In this document: positions 1 to 9,340 of the stretch, piece by piece
How the letters are laid out: each line of letters begins with the position of its first letter
Position numbering within the stretch: the stretch's first letter is position 1
Origin: Marinobacter sediminicola
Lineage (GTDB): Bacteria > Pseudomonadota > Gammaproteobacteria > Pseudomonadales > Oleiphilaceae
Length of the DNA stretch: 64,000 nt
Reading direction: 5' to 3'
Assembly (NCBI RefSeq): GCF_031157525.1
Contig: NZ_JAVIXR010000004.1
Location: forward strand, 310,001 to 374,000
Notes under the pieces: model-generated
Databases searched by the model: none
What the model saw: only the letters and a program-made list of their open reading frames with translations
Told to the model about the DNA's origin: nothing
Made by a program: the position numbers and the translations under genes

Positions 1-167
1 TGATAGAGGTCCTGGATACCATGCCAGCCAAACGCAAGATTCTGATCCACATAAATAATACCAATCCTATCCTCGATGAAGATTCCACAGAGCGTGCAGA
101 GCTAACAAGTCACGGCATCGAAGTGGCGTGGGATGGTATGGAGATTGAGTGGAAGGGTGCGCCATGA
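1..167 (+). CDS. pqqB: PqqB, C-terminal end (partial)
   Basis: The frame beginning at base 3 is open to a TGA at 165-167 and encodes the last 54 residues of a protein whose 5' part lies outside the window. The segment [13 protein letters not shown] followed by [11 protein letters not shown] is typical of the C-terminus of PqqB, a metallo-beta-lactamase-fold protein of pyrroloquinoline quinone (PQQ) synthesis that is thought to hydroxylate the peptide-derived intermediate. The stop codon overlaps the ATG of pqqC by four bases (ATGA), so the two are translationally coupled. pqqA, the precursor peptide gene, would be expected upstream and is not visible. Confidence 0.93.
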   Translation, partial: IEVLDTMPAKRKILIHINNTNPILDEDSTERAELTSHGIEVAWDGMEIEWKGAP

Positions 168-895
168 ACAGATCAGATTTCGAACTGTCGCTGCGGGATA
201 AAGGCCGGTTTTATCATATTCACCACCCCTATCATAAGGCCATGTACAGCGGGCAGTGCACACCTGAACAGATTCGGGGTTGGGTCGCCAACCGATACTA
301 TTACCAGATAATGATTCCGCGAAAAGATGCGGCCATTATGGCCAACTGCCCGGATGCCGGCGTTCGCCAGCAATGGATGCAGCGGATTCTAGATCACGAT
401 GGCCACGACGGAGATTGTGGTGGTATTGAAGCCTGGTTATGCCTGGCGGAGGCCGTAGGCCTGAGCCGGAAAGAGGTGATTGACGAGCGGCACGTGTTAC
501 CGGGAGTCAGGTTTTCAGTAGATGCCTATCTTAACTTTGCCAGGCGGGCGACTTGGCAGGAGGCGGCGTGCTCCTCCCTAACCGAACTGTTTGCGCCGGA
601 AATCCACCAGTCCCGGCTTGATAGTTGGCCGCAGCACTACCCCTGGATAGATGAGGGTGGCTACAGTTATTTCCGCAAGCGCCTGTCTGAGGCGCGGCGT
701 GATGTTGAACACGGGCTGTGCATTACCCTGGATCATTTTACATCGCCAGAGCAGCAGGCAAGGGCACTGGATATCCTTCAGTTCAAACTGGATATCCTCT
801 GGACCATGCTCGACGCTCTCACCATGGCCTATAGCCATAACACGCCACCGTTTCATACCGTAACGGATAAGCAAATCTGGCACAGGGGGCTGTAA
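164..895 (+). CDS. pqqC: PqqC, pyrroloquinoline-quinone synthase
   Basis: A 243-residue protein of normal PqqC length. PqqC is a cofactor-free, all-helical oxidase (TenA/haem-oxygenase-like fold) that closes the last ring and removes eight electrons to give PQQ. The N-terminus (residues [15 protein letters not shown], then [10 protein letters not shown]) is strongly diagnostic and contains conserved His, Tyr and Arg residues of the active site. An upstream in-frame start at 149 exists, but the ATG at 164 overlaps the pqqB stop and matches the family N-terminus. Its TAA overlaps the pqqD ATG by one base, which is consistent with a tightly coupled pqqBCDE operon. Confidence 0.97.
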   Translation: MNRSDFELSLRDKGRFYHIHHPYHKAMYSGQCTPEQIRGWVANRYYYQIMIPRKDAAIMANCPDAGVRQQWMQRILDHDGHDGDCGGIEAWLCLAEAVGLSRKEVIDERHVLPGVRFSVDAYLNFARRATWQEAACSSLTELFAPEIHQSRLDSWPQHYPWIDEGGYSYFRKRLSEARRDVEHGLCITLDHFTSPEQQARALDILQFKLDILWTMLDALTMAYSHNTPPFHTVTDKQIWHRGL

Positions 896-1170
896 TGGAT
901 ATTTCCACAGATAACGTACTTCGCCTTCGGCGCGGGTTCAGGTTCCAATGGGAGCCTGCGCAACAGTGCCACGTGCTTCTTTATCCTGAAGGCATGGTGA
1001 AGCTGAACGAAAGTGCCGGAGCCATCCTTGGAGAGGTGGACGGTAAGCGCAGCGTGAAAGATATCGTTGCGGCACTGGAACAAACGTTCCCGGAAGCTGG
1101 TGCGCTGGCAAACGATGTCTGCCAGTTTCTGGAGCATGCCTGTAATCAGCATTGGTTGGAGGTCTCATGA
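895..1170 (+). CDS. pqqD: PqqD, PQQ precursor peptide chaperone
   Basis: A 91-residue winged-helix (RRE-type) protein. PqqD binds the PqqA precursor peptide and delivers it to the radical SAM enzyme PqqE. The sequence shows the family features: a basic N-terminal strand ([12 protein letters not shown]), then [18 protein letters not shown] and the helix [13 protein letters not shown]. It starts on the last base of pqqC, and its TGA overlaps the pqqE ATG by two bases, so PqqD and PqqE should be made in similar amounts, fitting their known complex. Confidence 0.96.
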   Translation: MDISTDNVLRLRRGFRFQWEPAQQCHVLLYPEGMVKLNESAGAILGEVDGKRSVKDIVAALEQTFPEAGALANDVCQFLEHACNQHWLEVS

Positions 1171-2324
1171 TGTCGCCTAACCCTGCTAAGAAGCACAACG
1201 CTCATTTGAATGTTGGTCCGCCCTTGTGGTTGCTGGCTGAACTTACCTATCGCTGCCCCCTGCAATGCCCATACTGCTCCAACCCACTTGATTTCGCACA
1301 GACAGAAAAGGAACTTACCACCGACGAATGGATTCGGGTATTGCGGCAGGGGCGTGAGATGGGCGCTGCGCAGCTAGGCTTCTCTGGTGGTGAACCCTTG
1401 GTGCGCACAGATCTGGAAGAGTTGATTGGAGAGGCTCGATCGTTGGGCTATTACACCAACCTCATCACCTCTGGCCTTGGCCTCACAGAAGCCAAAGTGA
1501 ACGCGTTTGCCCAGGCAGGTCTGGATCATATACAGGTGAGCTTTCAGGCATCAGACCCGGAACTGAACAACGCCATAGCGGGCTCACGCAAAGCCTTTGA
1601 CCAGAAGTTGAAAATGGCGACTGCGATCAAGCAGGCGGGATACCCCATGGTGCTGAACTTTGTCATTCATCGCCACAACATTCATCAAATGAAAGACATC
1701 ATGGCGCTGTGCAAAGGCCTGGATGCAGATTTTGTAGAGTTGGCGACCTGTCAGTATTACGGTTGGGCGCTTGAAAACCGTGAAGGGCTAATGCCGTCCA
1801 AAGCCCAGCTGGTAAAAGCCGAGCATGAAGTAAACGATTACCGTGCAGAGCTTGAAGCATCGGGTTCTGCCATGAAGTTGATTTTCGTAACGCCGGATTA
1901 CTACGAGGAACGCCCGAAGGCCTGCATGAATGGCTGGGGAAGCCTTTTTCTGACAGTGGCCCCGGATGGCACGGCGTTACCCTGCCACAGTGCACGACTA
2001 TTACCGATTGATTTTCCGAACGTAAAGGACACAGCCCTGAAATCGGTCTGGTATGACAGCCCCGGTTTCAATCACTACCGTGGTGATGCATGGATGCCGG
2101 AGCCTTGCCGATCCTGCGATGAAAAGGGAAAAGATTTTGGCGGCTGTCGCTGCCAGGCCTACCTGCTAACGGGCAGCGCAGATAACGCCGACCCGGTTTG
2201 CAGTAAGTCTTCTTACCATGACCGTATTCTGGCAGCGCGCAAATCCGCCGACCATTCTGCAATTGGCATAGCGGATTTGGTTTACCGCAACTCAGACAAT
2301 TCAAGACTGTTTTTTAAGAGCTGA
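1167..2324 (+). CDS. pqqE: PqqE, radical SAM PqqA cross-linking enzyme
   Basis: A 385-residue radical SAM/SPASM protein. PqqE forms the Glu-Tyr carbon-carbon bond in the PqqA peptide, the first step of PQQ synthesis. The radical SAM cluster motif CxxxCxxC is at Cys30, Cys34 and Cys37 ([13 protein letters not shown]), followed by the SAM-binding GFSGGEP. The C-terminal third carries the Cys residues for the auxiliary clusters ([32 protein letters not shown]). A TTGGAGG ribosome-binding site at 1156-1162 serves the ATGATG at 1167/1170; the TTG at 1152 is an unlikely start. Confidence 0.97.
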   Translation: MMSPNPAKKHNAHLNVGPPLWLLAELTYRCPLQCPYCSNPLDFAQTEKELTTDEWIRVLRQGREMGAAQLGFSGGEPLVRTDLEELIGEARSLGYYTNLITSGLGLTEAKVNAFAQAGLDHIQVSFQASDPELNNAIAGSRKAFDQKLKMATAIKQAGYPMVLNFVIHRHNIHQMKDIMALCKGLDADFVELATCQYYGWALENREGLMPSKAQLVKAEHEVNDYRAELEASGSAMKLIFVTPDYYEERPKACMNGWGSLFLTVAPDGTALPCHSARLLPIDFPNVKDTALKSVWYDSPGFNHYRGDAWMPEPCRSCDEKGKDFGGCRCQAYLLTGSADNADPVCSKSSYHDRILAARKSADHSAIGIADLVYRNSDNSRLFFKS

Positions 2325-2330
2325 CGAAAA

Positions 2331-4211
2331 GTGGCTAACGATGCGCCCCCTCCAGCCGCTAGTGAGGTGTGTAGAAGTCTCACGCACCGTAGCAATCTCG
2401 TGGTTTGTGAAACCGGGATCTTCTGGCTGCAGAATGAGCCTCACACAGGCATCAATCGGTTATGGCATATGAGCCATCAGAGCAATGCCACGGCTCAACT
2501 TTATAATGGCGACCTCGGCATCCGCAGCCGGGTGAACGGCTATGGTGGAGGTGCCATTGCGGCTTCATCTGCAGGCGTTTTTGTGGTGAGTGAAGACCAG
2601 ACCCTCCATTTTATCCGTACCAGCGACGGACAGTGTTACACACTGACCGATGATAGGGCGGCTTATGGAGGACTTACCGTTGATCGGAAAGGAAACCGGG
2701 TTCTTGCTGTCCGGGAATGGAAAGATATTGACTCTGGGGTGAGCACCAGCCAACAAGCGCTGGTTGCAGTAACACTAACCGGTGAGCGTGAGATTCTGCA
2801 CTGTGGCGAAGATTTTTACAGTGCGCCAGCGCTCTCGGATGATGGCCGCAACATTGCCTGGGTCAGTTGGCAGTTACCTGATATGCCTTGGGTAAGAACC
2901 AGACTGTGGACTGCGGATATCGGAAGCGACGGGCGCCTGGACAATTGCCAGGTCCACGATGCCCCCCATGAGGCTTCTATCCAACAGCCTGTTTTTATGG
3001 GGCAGTCCCTTTGGGTGATATCTGACCACGAGGGCTGGTGGCAACCCTGGCAGGTTGATTACTCTCAGGGTGGGGGAGGTTGGTCATCCGCGGGCGAAAC
3101 ACCGCAACTGGATCATGCAAACGCGCCATGGCAATTGAGTGAGTCTCACCACTGTGCACTGCCGGGCGCACACTGGGCTCGTGTGTGCTATCGAAATGGT
3201 ACAGGCGAACTCTGGCTCTCAGGTAGTAACCATGGGTGTATCAGGGTAGCGGAGGCCTACAGCGATTTCCGCTCACTGTGCACCGCACAAGGCTATTTGT
3301 ATGCCATTGCAAAATCTGCCTCGCATCTTGATGCAGTACTGAGAATAGACCCGGTTACCGGGTGTGTTTCGGTTCTGGCCGGAGGCGAGAAGGCGCTTCC
3401 TGGCTATGAGGTTTCCCTGCCACGCAGCTTTGAGGTTTCAGGTCTTAATGGGAGCGCCCAGTTTCCTCAGGGTTTTTACTACCCACCGACAAGTGATACA
3501 GCCAAAGCGCCTCCACTTATTTTGATAGCACATGGAGGCCCAACATCGGCGGCTTACCCGGTTTTCAACCCGCAGATTCAGTTTTGGTGCCATCGCGGCT
3601 TTGCCGTTGCGGAAGTGAATTATCGGGGTAGCACGGGGTTCGGTCGAGATTTCAGGCTTTCGTTGGCGGGTTGCTGGGGAGAAGCCGATGTCGATGATAT
3701 GTCCCGCGCGGCTGCGAGGCTCGTTGCCGCTGGCATGGCCGACAAAGACAAAGTGTTTATCCAGGGGCGCAGTTCAGGAGGCTATACGGCGCTCATGGCC
3801 CTTTCAGAAAGCGACCGTTACGCCGCAGGGGCTAGCCTTTATGGCGTTACCGACCCGCTACAGCTTCGGCAAGCGACCCATCGATTCGAGTCGGGGTACT
3901 TGGACTGGTTATTGGGCGATCCTGGCCGGCATGGGCAGCGCTGGAAAGACCGAACGCCAAGATTACGGGCGACAGCAATAAACACACCGGTTATCTTTTT
4001 TCAGGGAGGCTTGGACAAGGTGGTTGTCCCCGAGCAGACCAGAAACATGGTTGAAGCCATGAGAGGAAATGGGCAGTCACCAGAGTTGCACTGGTTTGAG
4101 ACAGAAGGCCACGGATTTATTCAGGAAAAGAGCCAGGTAAGAATGCTTGAGGCTCTGCATACGTTTTACCTCAAGCATAGCCAGGATCCGGTGAACCCTT
4201 GGTTAACATGA
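2331..4211 (+). CDS. pqqH: S9 prolyl-oligopeptidase-family peptidase, PqqH-like
   Basis: A 626-residue protein with a GTG start six bases after pqqE. The N-terminal half is a beta-propeller-like region (repeated short strands, residues about 30-380); the C-terminal half is an alpha/beta-hydrolase peptidase. The nucleophile motif GRSSGG puts Ser481 in place, with an Asp in FFQGGLDKVV and the catalytic His in TEGHGF. There is no signal peptide, so it should be cytoplasmic. Pseudomonas aeruginosa has an S9 peptidase (PqqH) after pqqE that has been suggested to help process PqqA, and the position here is the same. No M16 PqqF/PqqG protease is visible, so this may supply that function, which is inference. 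Confidence 0.88.
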   Translation: MANDAPPPAASEVCRSLTHRSNLVVCETGIFWLQNEPHTGINRLWHMSHQSNATAQLYNGDLGIRSRVNGYGGGAIAASSAGVFVVSEDQTLHFIRTSDGQCYTLTDDRAAYGGLTVDRKGNRVLAVREWKDIDSGVSTSQQALVAVTLTGEREILHCGEDFYSAPALSDDGRNIAWVSWQLPDMPWVRTRLWTADIGSDGRLDNCQVHDAPHEASIQQPVFMGQSLWVISDHEGWWQPWQVDYSQGGGGWSSAGETPQLDHANAPWQLSESHHCALPGAHWARVCYRNGTGELWLSGSNHGCIRVAEAYSDFRSLCTAQGYLYAIAKSASHLDAVLRIDPVTGCVSVLAGGEKALPGYEVSLPRSFEVSGLNGSAQFPQGFYYPPTSDTAKAPPLILIAHGGPTSAAYPVFNPQIQFWCHRGFAVAEVNYRGSTGFGRDFRLSLAGCWGEADVDDMSRAAARLVAAGMADKDKVFIQGRSSGGYTALMALSESDRYAAGASLYGVTDPLQLRQATHRFESGYLDWLLGDPGRHGQRWKDRTPRLRATAINTPVIFFQGGLDKVVVPEQTRNMVEAMRGNGQSPELHWFETEGHGFIQEKSQVRMLEALHTFYLKHSQDPVNPWLT

Positions 4212-4263
4212 GTTAGACTATCGTTCACTTCAATAAGAAAAAACATAATGTTGAGCGAGCCCT

Positions 4264-5427
4264 ATGAGTCACGACATATCTGTTCTGAGAAAATTCGTTT
4301 CGCCTGAAATTGTGTTCGGCGCAGGGGCACGCAAGTCTGTTGCGAACTTTGCGAGCAATCTTGGGGCAAAGCACGTATTTCTTGTTTCAGATCCTGGTGT
4401 CGCGGGCGTTGGCTGGGTGGGTGAAATTGTCACCTTATTAACGGATGCAGGCTTGCGAACAACGGTATTCACCGGGGTGTCTGCCAACCCTCGAGTAGAC
4501 GAGGTGATGGCCGGTGCCGAGCTTTATAAATCTTCTGACTGTGATGTCATCGTTGCCATCGGCGGCGGCAGCCCTATGGATTGCGCCAAGGGAATCGGGA
4601 TTATTGCCAGCAACGGTGGGCATATTCTCGATTTTGAGGGCGTAGACACCATTTCTAACCCGCCTCCGCCGCTAATCCTTATTCCGACGACTGCCGGCAC
4701 ATCTGCTGATGTATCTCAGTTTGCCATCATTTCTGACCCTAACCGCCGCTTCAAATTTTCGATAATCAGCAAAGCCGTGGTGCCGGACGTGTCATTGATT
4801 GACCCGGAAGTCACTGAGACCATGAACGGCTACCTGACAGCCTGCACAGGTGTGGACGCACTGGTTCATGCGATTGAAGCATTTGTCTCAACGGGTAGCG
4901 GCCCTCTTACAGACTCCCATGCATTGGAAGCTATCCGGTTGATTAACCGCAACCTTGAGCCCTTGGTTGAGAACACAGCAGATCCGTTCCTGCGTGAGCA
5001 GATTATGCTGGCATCTATGCAGGCAGGGTTGGCTTTTTCCAACGCGATACTCGGCGCCGTTCATGCCATGTCTCACAGCCTGGGCGGCTTTCTCGATTTG
5101 CCCCACGGTCTTTGCAATGCGCTGCTGCTTGAACACGTGGTGGCCTACAACTATCGATCTGCGGAAGACAGATTCAAACGTGTCGCCGAGGCCATGGATA
5201 TTGATACACGAGGAATGGGCAAACCGGAAATCCAGAAACAGCTGATGAATCGCATTATCCAGCTCAAACGCAAAGTTGGTCTGCATGAAAGCCTGGCTGA
5301 TTTCGGTGTCAGCGTATCTGACATACCACAGCTTTCCGGATTTGCTCTACAGGACCCTTGCATACTAACCAACCCCCGCAAGTCATCGTTGAGAGATGTT
5401 CAGGTTGTTTATGAAGAAGCCCTCTGA
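4264..5427 (+). CDS. ercA: Iron-containing alcohol dehydrogenase, ErcA-like
   Basis: A 387-residue group III alcohol dehydrogenase. The NAD-binding GGGSPMD loop is at residues 100-106, and the metal ligands are all present: Asp198, His202, His267 (in HAMSHSLGG) and His281 (in DLPHG). In Pseudomonas an iron alcohol dehydrogenase of this type, ErcA, sits next to pqqH and the kinase gene ercS and is part of the ethanol-oxidation regulatory network; the order here is the same. Starting 52 bases after pqqH, it may have its own promoter or be read through. Enzymatic versus regulatory role cannot be told from sequence. Confidence 0.9.
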   Translation: MSHDISVLRKFVSPEIVFGAGARKSVANFASNLGAKHVFLVSDPGVAGVGWVGEIVTLLTDAGLRTTVFTGVSANPRVDEVMAGAELYKSSDCDVIVAIGGGSPMDCAKGIGIIASNGGHILDFEGVDTISNPPPPLILIPTTAGTSADVSQFAIISDPNRRFKFSIISKAVVPDVSLIDPEVTETMNGYLTACTGVDALVHAIEAFVSTGSGPLTDSHALEAIRLINRNLEPLVENTADPFLREQIMLASMQAGLAFSNAILGAVHAMSHSLGGFLDLPHGLCNALLLEHVVAYNYRSAEDRFKRVAEAMDIDTRGMGKPEIQKQLMNRIIQLKRKVGLHESLADFGVSVSDIPQLSGFALQDPCILTNPRKSSLRDVQVVYEEAL

Positions 5428-7168
5428 CGAGCAACCGCAAGCTGGCGGATACGGTATTGGGGAGTTGCTGGGGTTTGGCAGCCAATCCGTCAGAAAGAAC
5501 TATTACCCCGCGCTTCAGGATCGCATTGAAGAACTTGAACAGGAGCGAAACCGGTATAAGTGGTTATTTGAAAACGCCTTGCACGGTGTGTTTCAAGGCA
5601 ACTTGCGGGCAGGGTTCCTGGCCTGTAATCCGGCGATGGCAAAGATTTGTGGTTACGAAAACCCGGAGGATCTGCAGCAGCGAGTAATACGCCTCAGGGA
5701 ACAGCTTTTCTGCAGCGCCAGTGAGTTCGACACCCTCCGGCAGGAGTTGCTTGACCACGGCAGCCTGAGTGCGCGGGAAACCCGGTTACGGCGAGCAGAT
5801 TCAACCCCGGTGCATGTGGCAATTACCTTGCTTAGGCGGCCTGACTTGGGGCCGGAAGTAGTTGAAGCCTTTGTTGCCGACATCAGTGAGCGAGTACAGT
5901 CCCGCGAAAAACTTGTGCAGTTGAATGCAGACCTTGAACGCAGAGTGGATGAGCGCACGGCAGCCCTGCAGCAGGCCAATGATGGCTTGCACTATCAAAT
6001 TGAGGAGCGGGAAAAGGCGGAGCGCGGACTGGTGGTTGCGGTAAAGGCTGCCCAGGATGCGAACCGTAGCAAAGACAAGTATCTGGCCGCGGCCAGTCAT
6101 GATTTGCTACAGCCGTTGAATGCTGCCCGCCTTATGATCTCAGCGCTACAGGAAAGCCAGTTGCCTTCCGAAGAAAGTCGAATGGTCCAACAGGTTCACC
6201 GCGCCTTAGAAGGCGCGGAAGACTTGCTGGCAGACCTGCTGGACATATCAAAACTCGATCAGCAAGCCATGGTGCCTGACTGGGTTATGACGGATGTAGC
6301 AGCCCTGGTTGAAGGGTTGGGGGAAGAGTTCGAAGCAATTGCAGCGAATGCTGAGCTGGATTTCCGCATTCGTTCGATACCAGCCATGGTTAAAACCGAT
6401 CAGAGAATGCTGACCAGAGTCATAAGAAACCTGCTCAGCAACGCCTTTCGGTATACCCCGCAAGGCCGGATCTTACTCGCACTGAGATCGAGACCGAATG
6501 CCCTGCGGATTGAGGTTTGGGATACCGGAGTGGGGATTGACGAAAGTAAGCTCGAAGAAATTTTCACTGAATTTCATCAGCTTTTGCCGCAGGGTACCGG
6601 TGGCCGGCAGGGCGCAGGGCTTGGGCTGGCCATAGTGGATCGGATGGTTCGAGTGCTCCAATGCAAAATGGATGTGGTGTCTCGCCCGGGGCGAGGTTCT
6701 CGATTTGCGCTAACACTTCCTATGGAGAAGAGCAGTGAGCCGACAGTGCCGAAACCGGGAATTAATACAGCACAGATCTTCGCCAAAGGGTTTGCGGGAG
6801 CAAAAATACTGGTTATCGATAATGACCTTTCGGTGCTCGAGAGTATGAAACTTCTACTCGAGCGCTGGGATTGTTCTGTTATCACCGCACCCAGCGGCGA
6901 GGCTGCAATTGCATATCTTGAACAGACAAATGAGCAACCCGTGGCGATTTTGGCTGACTATCATCTGGACTATGACCTCGTAGGCTCCGATGCAATCCAT
7001 GCTATTCGAAAGATGCTGGGGCACCAGATACCCGCAGCTTTAATAACCGCCGATCACAGCGTTGAAACACGCCAGCAAATGCGTTCCCAAAACCTGCCTA
7101 TTCTGAATAAGCCCGTGAAGCCTAATCGGTTGCGAGCATTAATCTCGAGTTTGATCGCATCGGTTTGA
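5396..7168 (+). CDS. ercS: PAS hybrid sensor histidine kinase, ErcS/NahK type
   Basis: A soluble 590-residue kinase with no membrane segment. Order: PAS domain (about 50-165), coiled coil (165-220), HisKA with the H-box ASHDLLQPLNAARL (His235), HATPase (NLLSNAF, then DTGVGI and GAGLGLAIV) and a C-terminal receiver (LVIDNDLS, phosphoacceptor Asp in LADYHLD, Lys in LNKPVKP). The H-box variant is that of the ErcS/NahK kinases of pseudomonads. The gene overlaps the end of ercA by 32 bases, or by 17 if the ATG at 5411 is used; neither start has a strong ribosome-binding site. Its position after pqqH and ercA supports a role in controlling PQQ-dependent alcohol oxidation. Confidence 0.86.
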   Translation: MFRLFMKKPSDEQPQAGGYGIGELLGFGSQSVRKNYYPALQDRIEELEQERNRYKWLFENALHGVFQGNLRAGFLACNPAMAKICGYENPEDLQQRVIRLREQLFCSASEFDTLRQELLDHGSLSARETRLRRADSTPVHVAITLLRRPDLGPEVVEAFVADISERVQSREKLVQLNADLERRVDERTAALQQANDGLHYQIEEREKAERGLVVAVKAAQDANRSKDKYLAAASHDLLQPLNAARLMISALQESQLPSEESRMVQQVHRALEGAEDLLADLLDISKLDQQAMVPDWVMTDVAALVEGLGEEFEAIAANAELDFRIRSIPAMVKTDQRMLTRVIRNLLSNAFRYTPQGRILLALRSRPNALRIEVWDTGVGIDESKLEEIFTEFHQLLPQGTGGRQGAGLGLAIVDRMVRVLQCKMDVVSRPGRGSRFALTLPMEKSSEPTVPKPGINTAQIFAKGFAGAKILVIDNDLSVLESMKLLLERWDCSVITAPSGEAAIAYLEQTNEQPVAILADYHLDYDLVGSDAIHAIRKMLGHQIPAALITADHSVETRQQMRSQNLPILNKPVKPNRLRALISSLIASV

Positions 7169-7507
7169 TACAACAGCCTTCCCCGTCAGACAAAGAGTTC
7201 TATAGTGTCCAGTACAGCCGTGCGCTATCTCGCGATGCTCGGAATGGTGCCCCGGTATCCCAAAATCGATTACAACAACTGAGTTGGCAGTACGGGCCAT
7301 TCATTGCGATATTCTGGAACCGCCATGGTTGCGAGAAGAAATTAGAGCTACATTAACAACCGGGCTAGAACGCATAGCAAATCACCGGTCTTAGGGGCTC
7401 TGTGAGGGTGTACCGGTTTTTTGACAGGACGTTTTAGGGAAGTCAGCAGTGTTGTTGCATACGATTCGCTACTGAGTGAGTGTTTGTGCATTTGTAGAGG
7501 GTTTCCT
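7169..7507. other. Gene-free stretch between ercS and the next gene
   Basis: About 340 bases with no convincing gene. A short open frame running from a TTG at 7165 has no ribosome-binding site and no recognisable protein features. Near the end there is a candidate weak terminator (separate entry) and a TTGACA hexamer at 7421-7426, which could be a -35 element but has no good partner at normal spacing. Confidence 0.6.
7384..7422 (+). terminator. Possible weak terminator after ercS
   Basis: ACCGGT occurs at 7384-7389 and again at 7412-7417. The hexamer is self-complementary, so the copies can pair around a 22-base loop, and the second copy runs straight into six Ts (7417-7422). The stem is short and the loop long, so this is only a weak candidate. 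Confidence 0.35.
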
Positions 7508-8588
7508 GTGAGAGGTTTTTTCCTGCTGATAGGGTTGATGATTTGTGCATCCCCGATCCAGGCTATCGAGCCAAGCTCCAGGAACGCCTCAGGCCTTGGT
7601 GAAGCCTATGGGTTTGTGTTTGGGCAAAACCTCACGTTGCAACGAATTGCCGATGATTATCCTGACCTTGCCCGAGAGGCTTTGCTGGCCAAACTTAAGT
7701 TTCAGAGAGCGTTTGGTGATATTCACGTAAATCTGGAGCCGAAACTGGTCGAGTTTTTAGGCGAAGATGTGTTTAAAGTATTCAGGGCCAAACTCGAAAA
7801 TCAGTTAATGGATATGGCCCAGGGTGAGGAGATTAACCGGATTCTTGCCGAGAACTTTCTGGAGGAAGTACGCAACAGGGCAAAGGGTGATATCTATAGC
7901 CCGACTCTTGAATATCTTCTTGCAGTCCGGTTTTCAGAGAATCCTGTAAGTGAATATGCAAACGGTTTTCGGCAAACCTACCAAACTGACGGCACCGGCA
8001 AGTCTCGTGGTGTAGTCCTTCGCATTGAGCTGCCAAAATCATGGCAGGAAAAGAAAGCTAATCGCCCGCACATTGTTCGCAAATGGCAGAGTGAGGCAGG
8101 GACTGGCATGGAGCTGGTCATCCTTCATGTTCGTGAAATGGGTGGTGCGCATATTAGCCGGTCTGATGTTGCTGGAATGCTGCAACCAGGTGAGGTTGAT
8201 GCGCTGGTTCCGGAAGATGGCGTTCTCTATGACTACGGAATGGTGTCCATAGAGGATTTGCCCGGCTACTTTGTAGATTTTGGCCTGCTTGCGGAACGAG
8301 CGGGTGTGGTGATGTTTCAGCAGATGCGGCAATACGCTTTTTTTTTACAAGGACAGGGCCGTTTCTGTTCAGTGCTCTGTCGGGGCGCTGGAGAGCGAGC
8401 ATGAATTAGTCGAAGGCAGGTTCGCACGGGTTAAACCGTTGTGTGCGCAGGTATTTAATTCCGTGGTTCTGCCAGAACTGTACCTGATCCCCGAAAATCA
8501 GCGCGGTAAAATCGAAAGTGTGATGATGCCGACTAAACCCTTGGATTATCGAGTTGAATCAAGCAATATTGTTTCTTTAAGCAATTGA
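7508..8588 (+). pseudogene. Exported hypothetical protein split by a frameshift at a T9 run
   Basis: The GTG at 7508 has an AGAGGG site six bases upstream and opens a clear signal peptide (MRGFFLLIGLMICASPIQA). The frame continues to a TGA ending at 8404, giving 298 residues. From the nine Ts at 8338-8346 onward the protein sense moves to another frame: reading with eight Ts continues open to the TGA at 8586-8588 with ordinary sequence (for example ELYLIPENQRGKIES), giving about 359 residues. This is a frameshift mutation, a slippery or phase-variable tract, or a sequencing error. No family recognised; the body is helical and hydrophilic, probably periplasmic. I prefer to treat 7508-8588 as one gene. 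Confidence 0.7.
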
Positions 8589-8678
8589 AGCTGCCTACCT
8601 GTTAGCCTGTAACAATTATCCTTGTCTGATTGGCCGCCAAGCCGGCTATGGAAATTTATTACTTAAAGGAACACCTCA

Positions 8679-9281
8679 ATGAAATTAGTTAAACCAGCAT
8701 TGGTGCTGGCACTAGCTATTACGGCACATACATCAGCACTCGCCGCCGATGCTCGTCCGGCCTATATAGGTATCTCTCTGGGACAGGCCACCGTAGAGGA
8801 TTTTTGTGATGGGTCTGAAACCAAATGTGATGACAGTGCGCCTACACTTCGAATTTATGGAGGCACAGAGCTAAATGGATTTGCGAACCTTGAATTTGGC
8901 TACCGCTATGCAGATGATGTTGAGGCGTCGGGTGTGTTTGGTGGAGTGGGCGTTGCGGTAGCTGTGAGCGGCCATTTTGTGGATACCACTTTGCAGGTTG
9001 GCTTGCCAGAAAAAGGCCCGTTCAAACTGTTCACAAAGGCCGGATTGCTGTTCTGGCGCCTTAACTATGAGGCAGCAGCCAGTAATGGGTTCATGACGGT
9101 GTCAGAGAGCGACAGTGATAGCGGCGTCGCCTTCAGAACCGGGTTGGGAGTTAGCTACGAGGTCTCTGACACTCTTCGTTTGCGGGCTGACTGGGACTAC
9201 CTGGTTAATGTCGGCGATGAAGATGAACTAGGGCAGACCGATATCAATGTCTTCAGCATCGGACCCGAATTCCGGTTCTGA
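8679..9281 (+). CDS. Outer-membrane beta-barrel protein, OmpA/OmpW-like
   Basis: A 200-residue protein with a signal peptide (MKLVKPALVLALAITAHTSALA) and a good AAAGGA ribosome-binding site. The mature part consists of short alternating strands (FANLEFGYRYAD, LQVGLP, FKLFTKAGLLFWRLNYE, TGLGVSYEVS, LRLRADWDYL) and ends in SIGPEFRF, an aromatic C-terminus typical of proteins inserted by the BAM complex. The closest general type is the small 8-strand outer-membrane barrel. The substrate or role cannot be told. CDGSETKCDD near the N-terminus may form a disulfide in an outer loop. Confidence 0.82.
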   Translation: MKLVKPALVLALAITAHTSALAADARPAYIGISLGQATVEDFCDGSETKCDDSAPTLRIYGGTELNGFANLEFGYRYADDVEASGVFGGVGVAVAVSGHFVDTTLQVGLPEKGPFKLFTKAGLLFWRLNYEAAASNGFMTVSESDSDSGVAFRTGLGVSYEVSDTLRLRADWDYLVNVGDEDELGQTDINVFSIGPEFRF

Positions 9282-9340
9282 TGGTTGGGGCAACTGGCTC
9301 CCACAAAAGATTGAAATTATGAATGCGGGATCCTGAGCAA

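Noticed and set aside
7165..7356. 63-residue open frame after ercS
   Set aside because: TTG start, no ribosome-binding site, no protein-like features.
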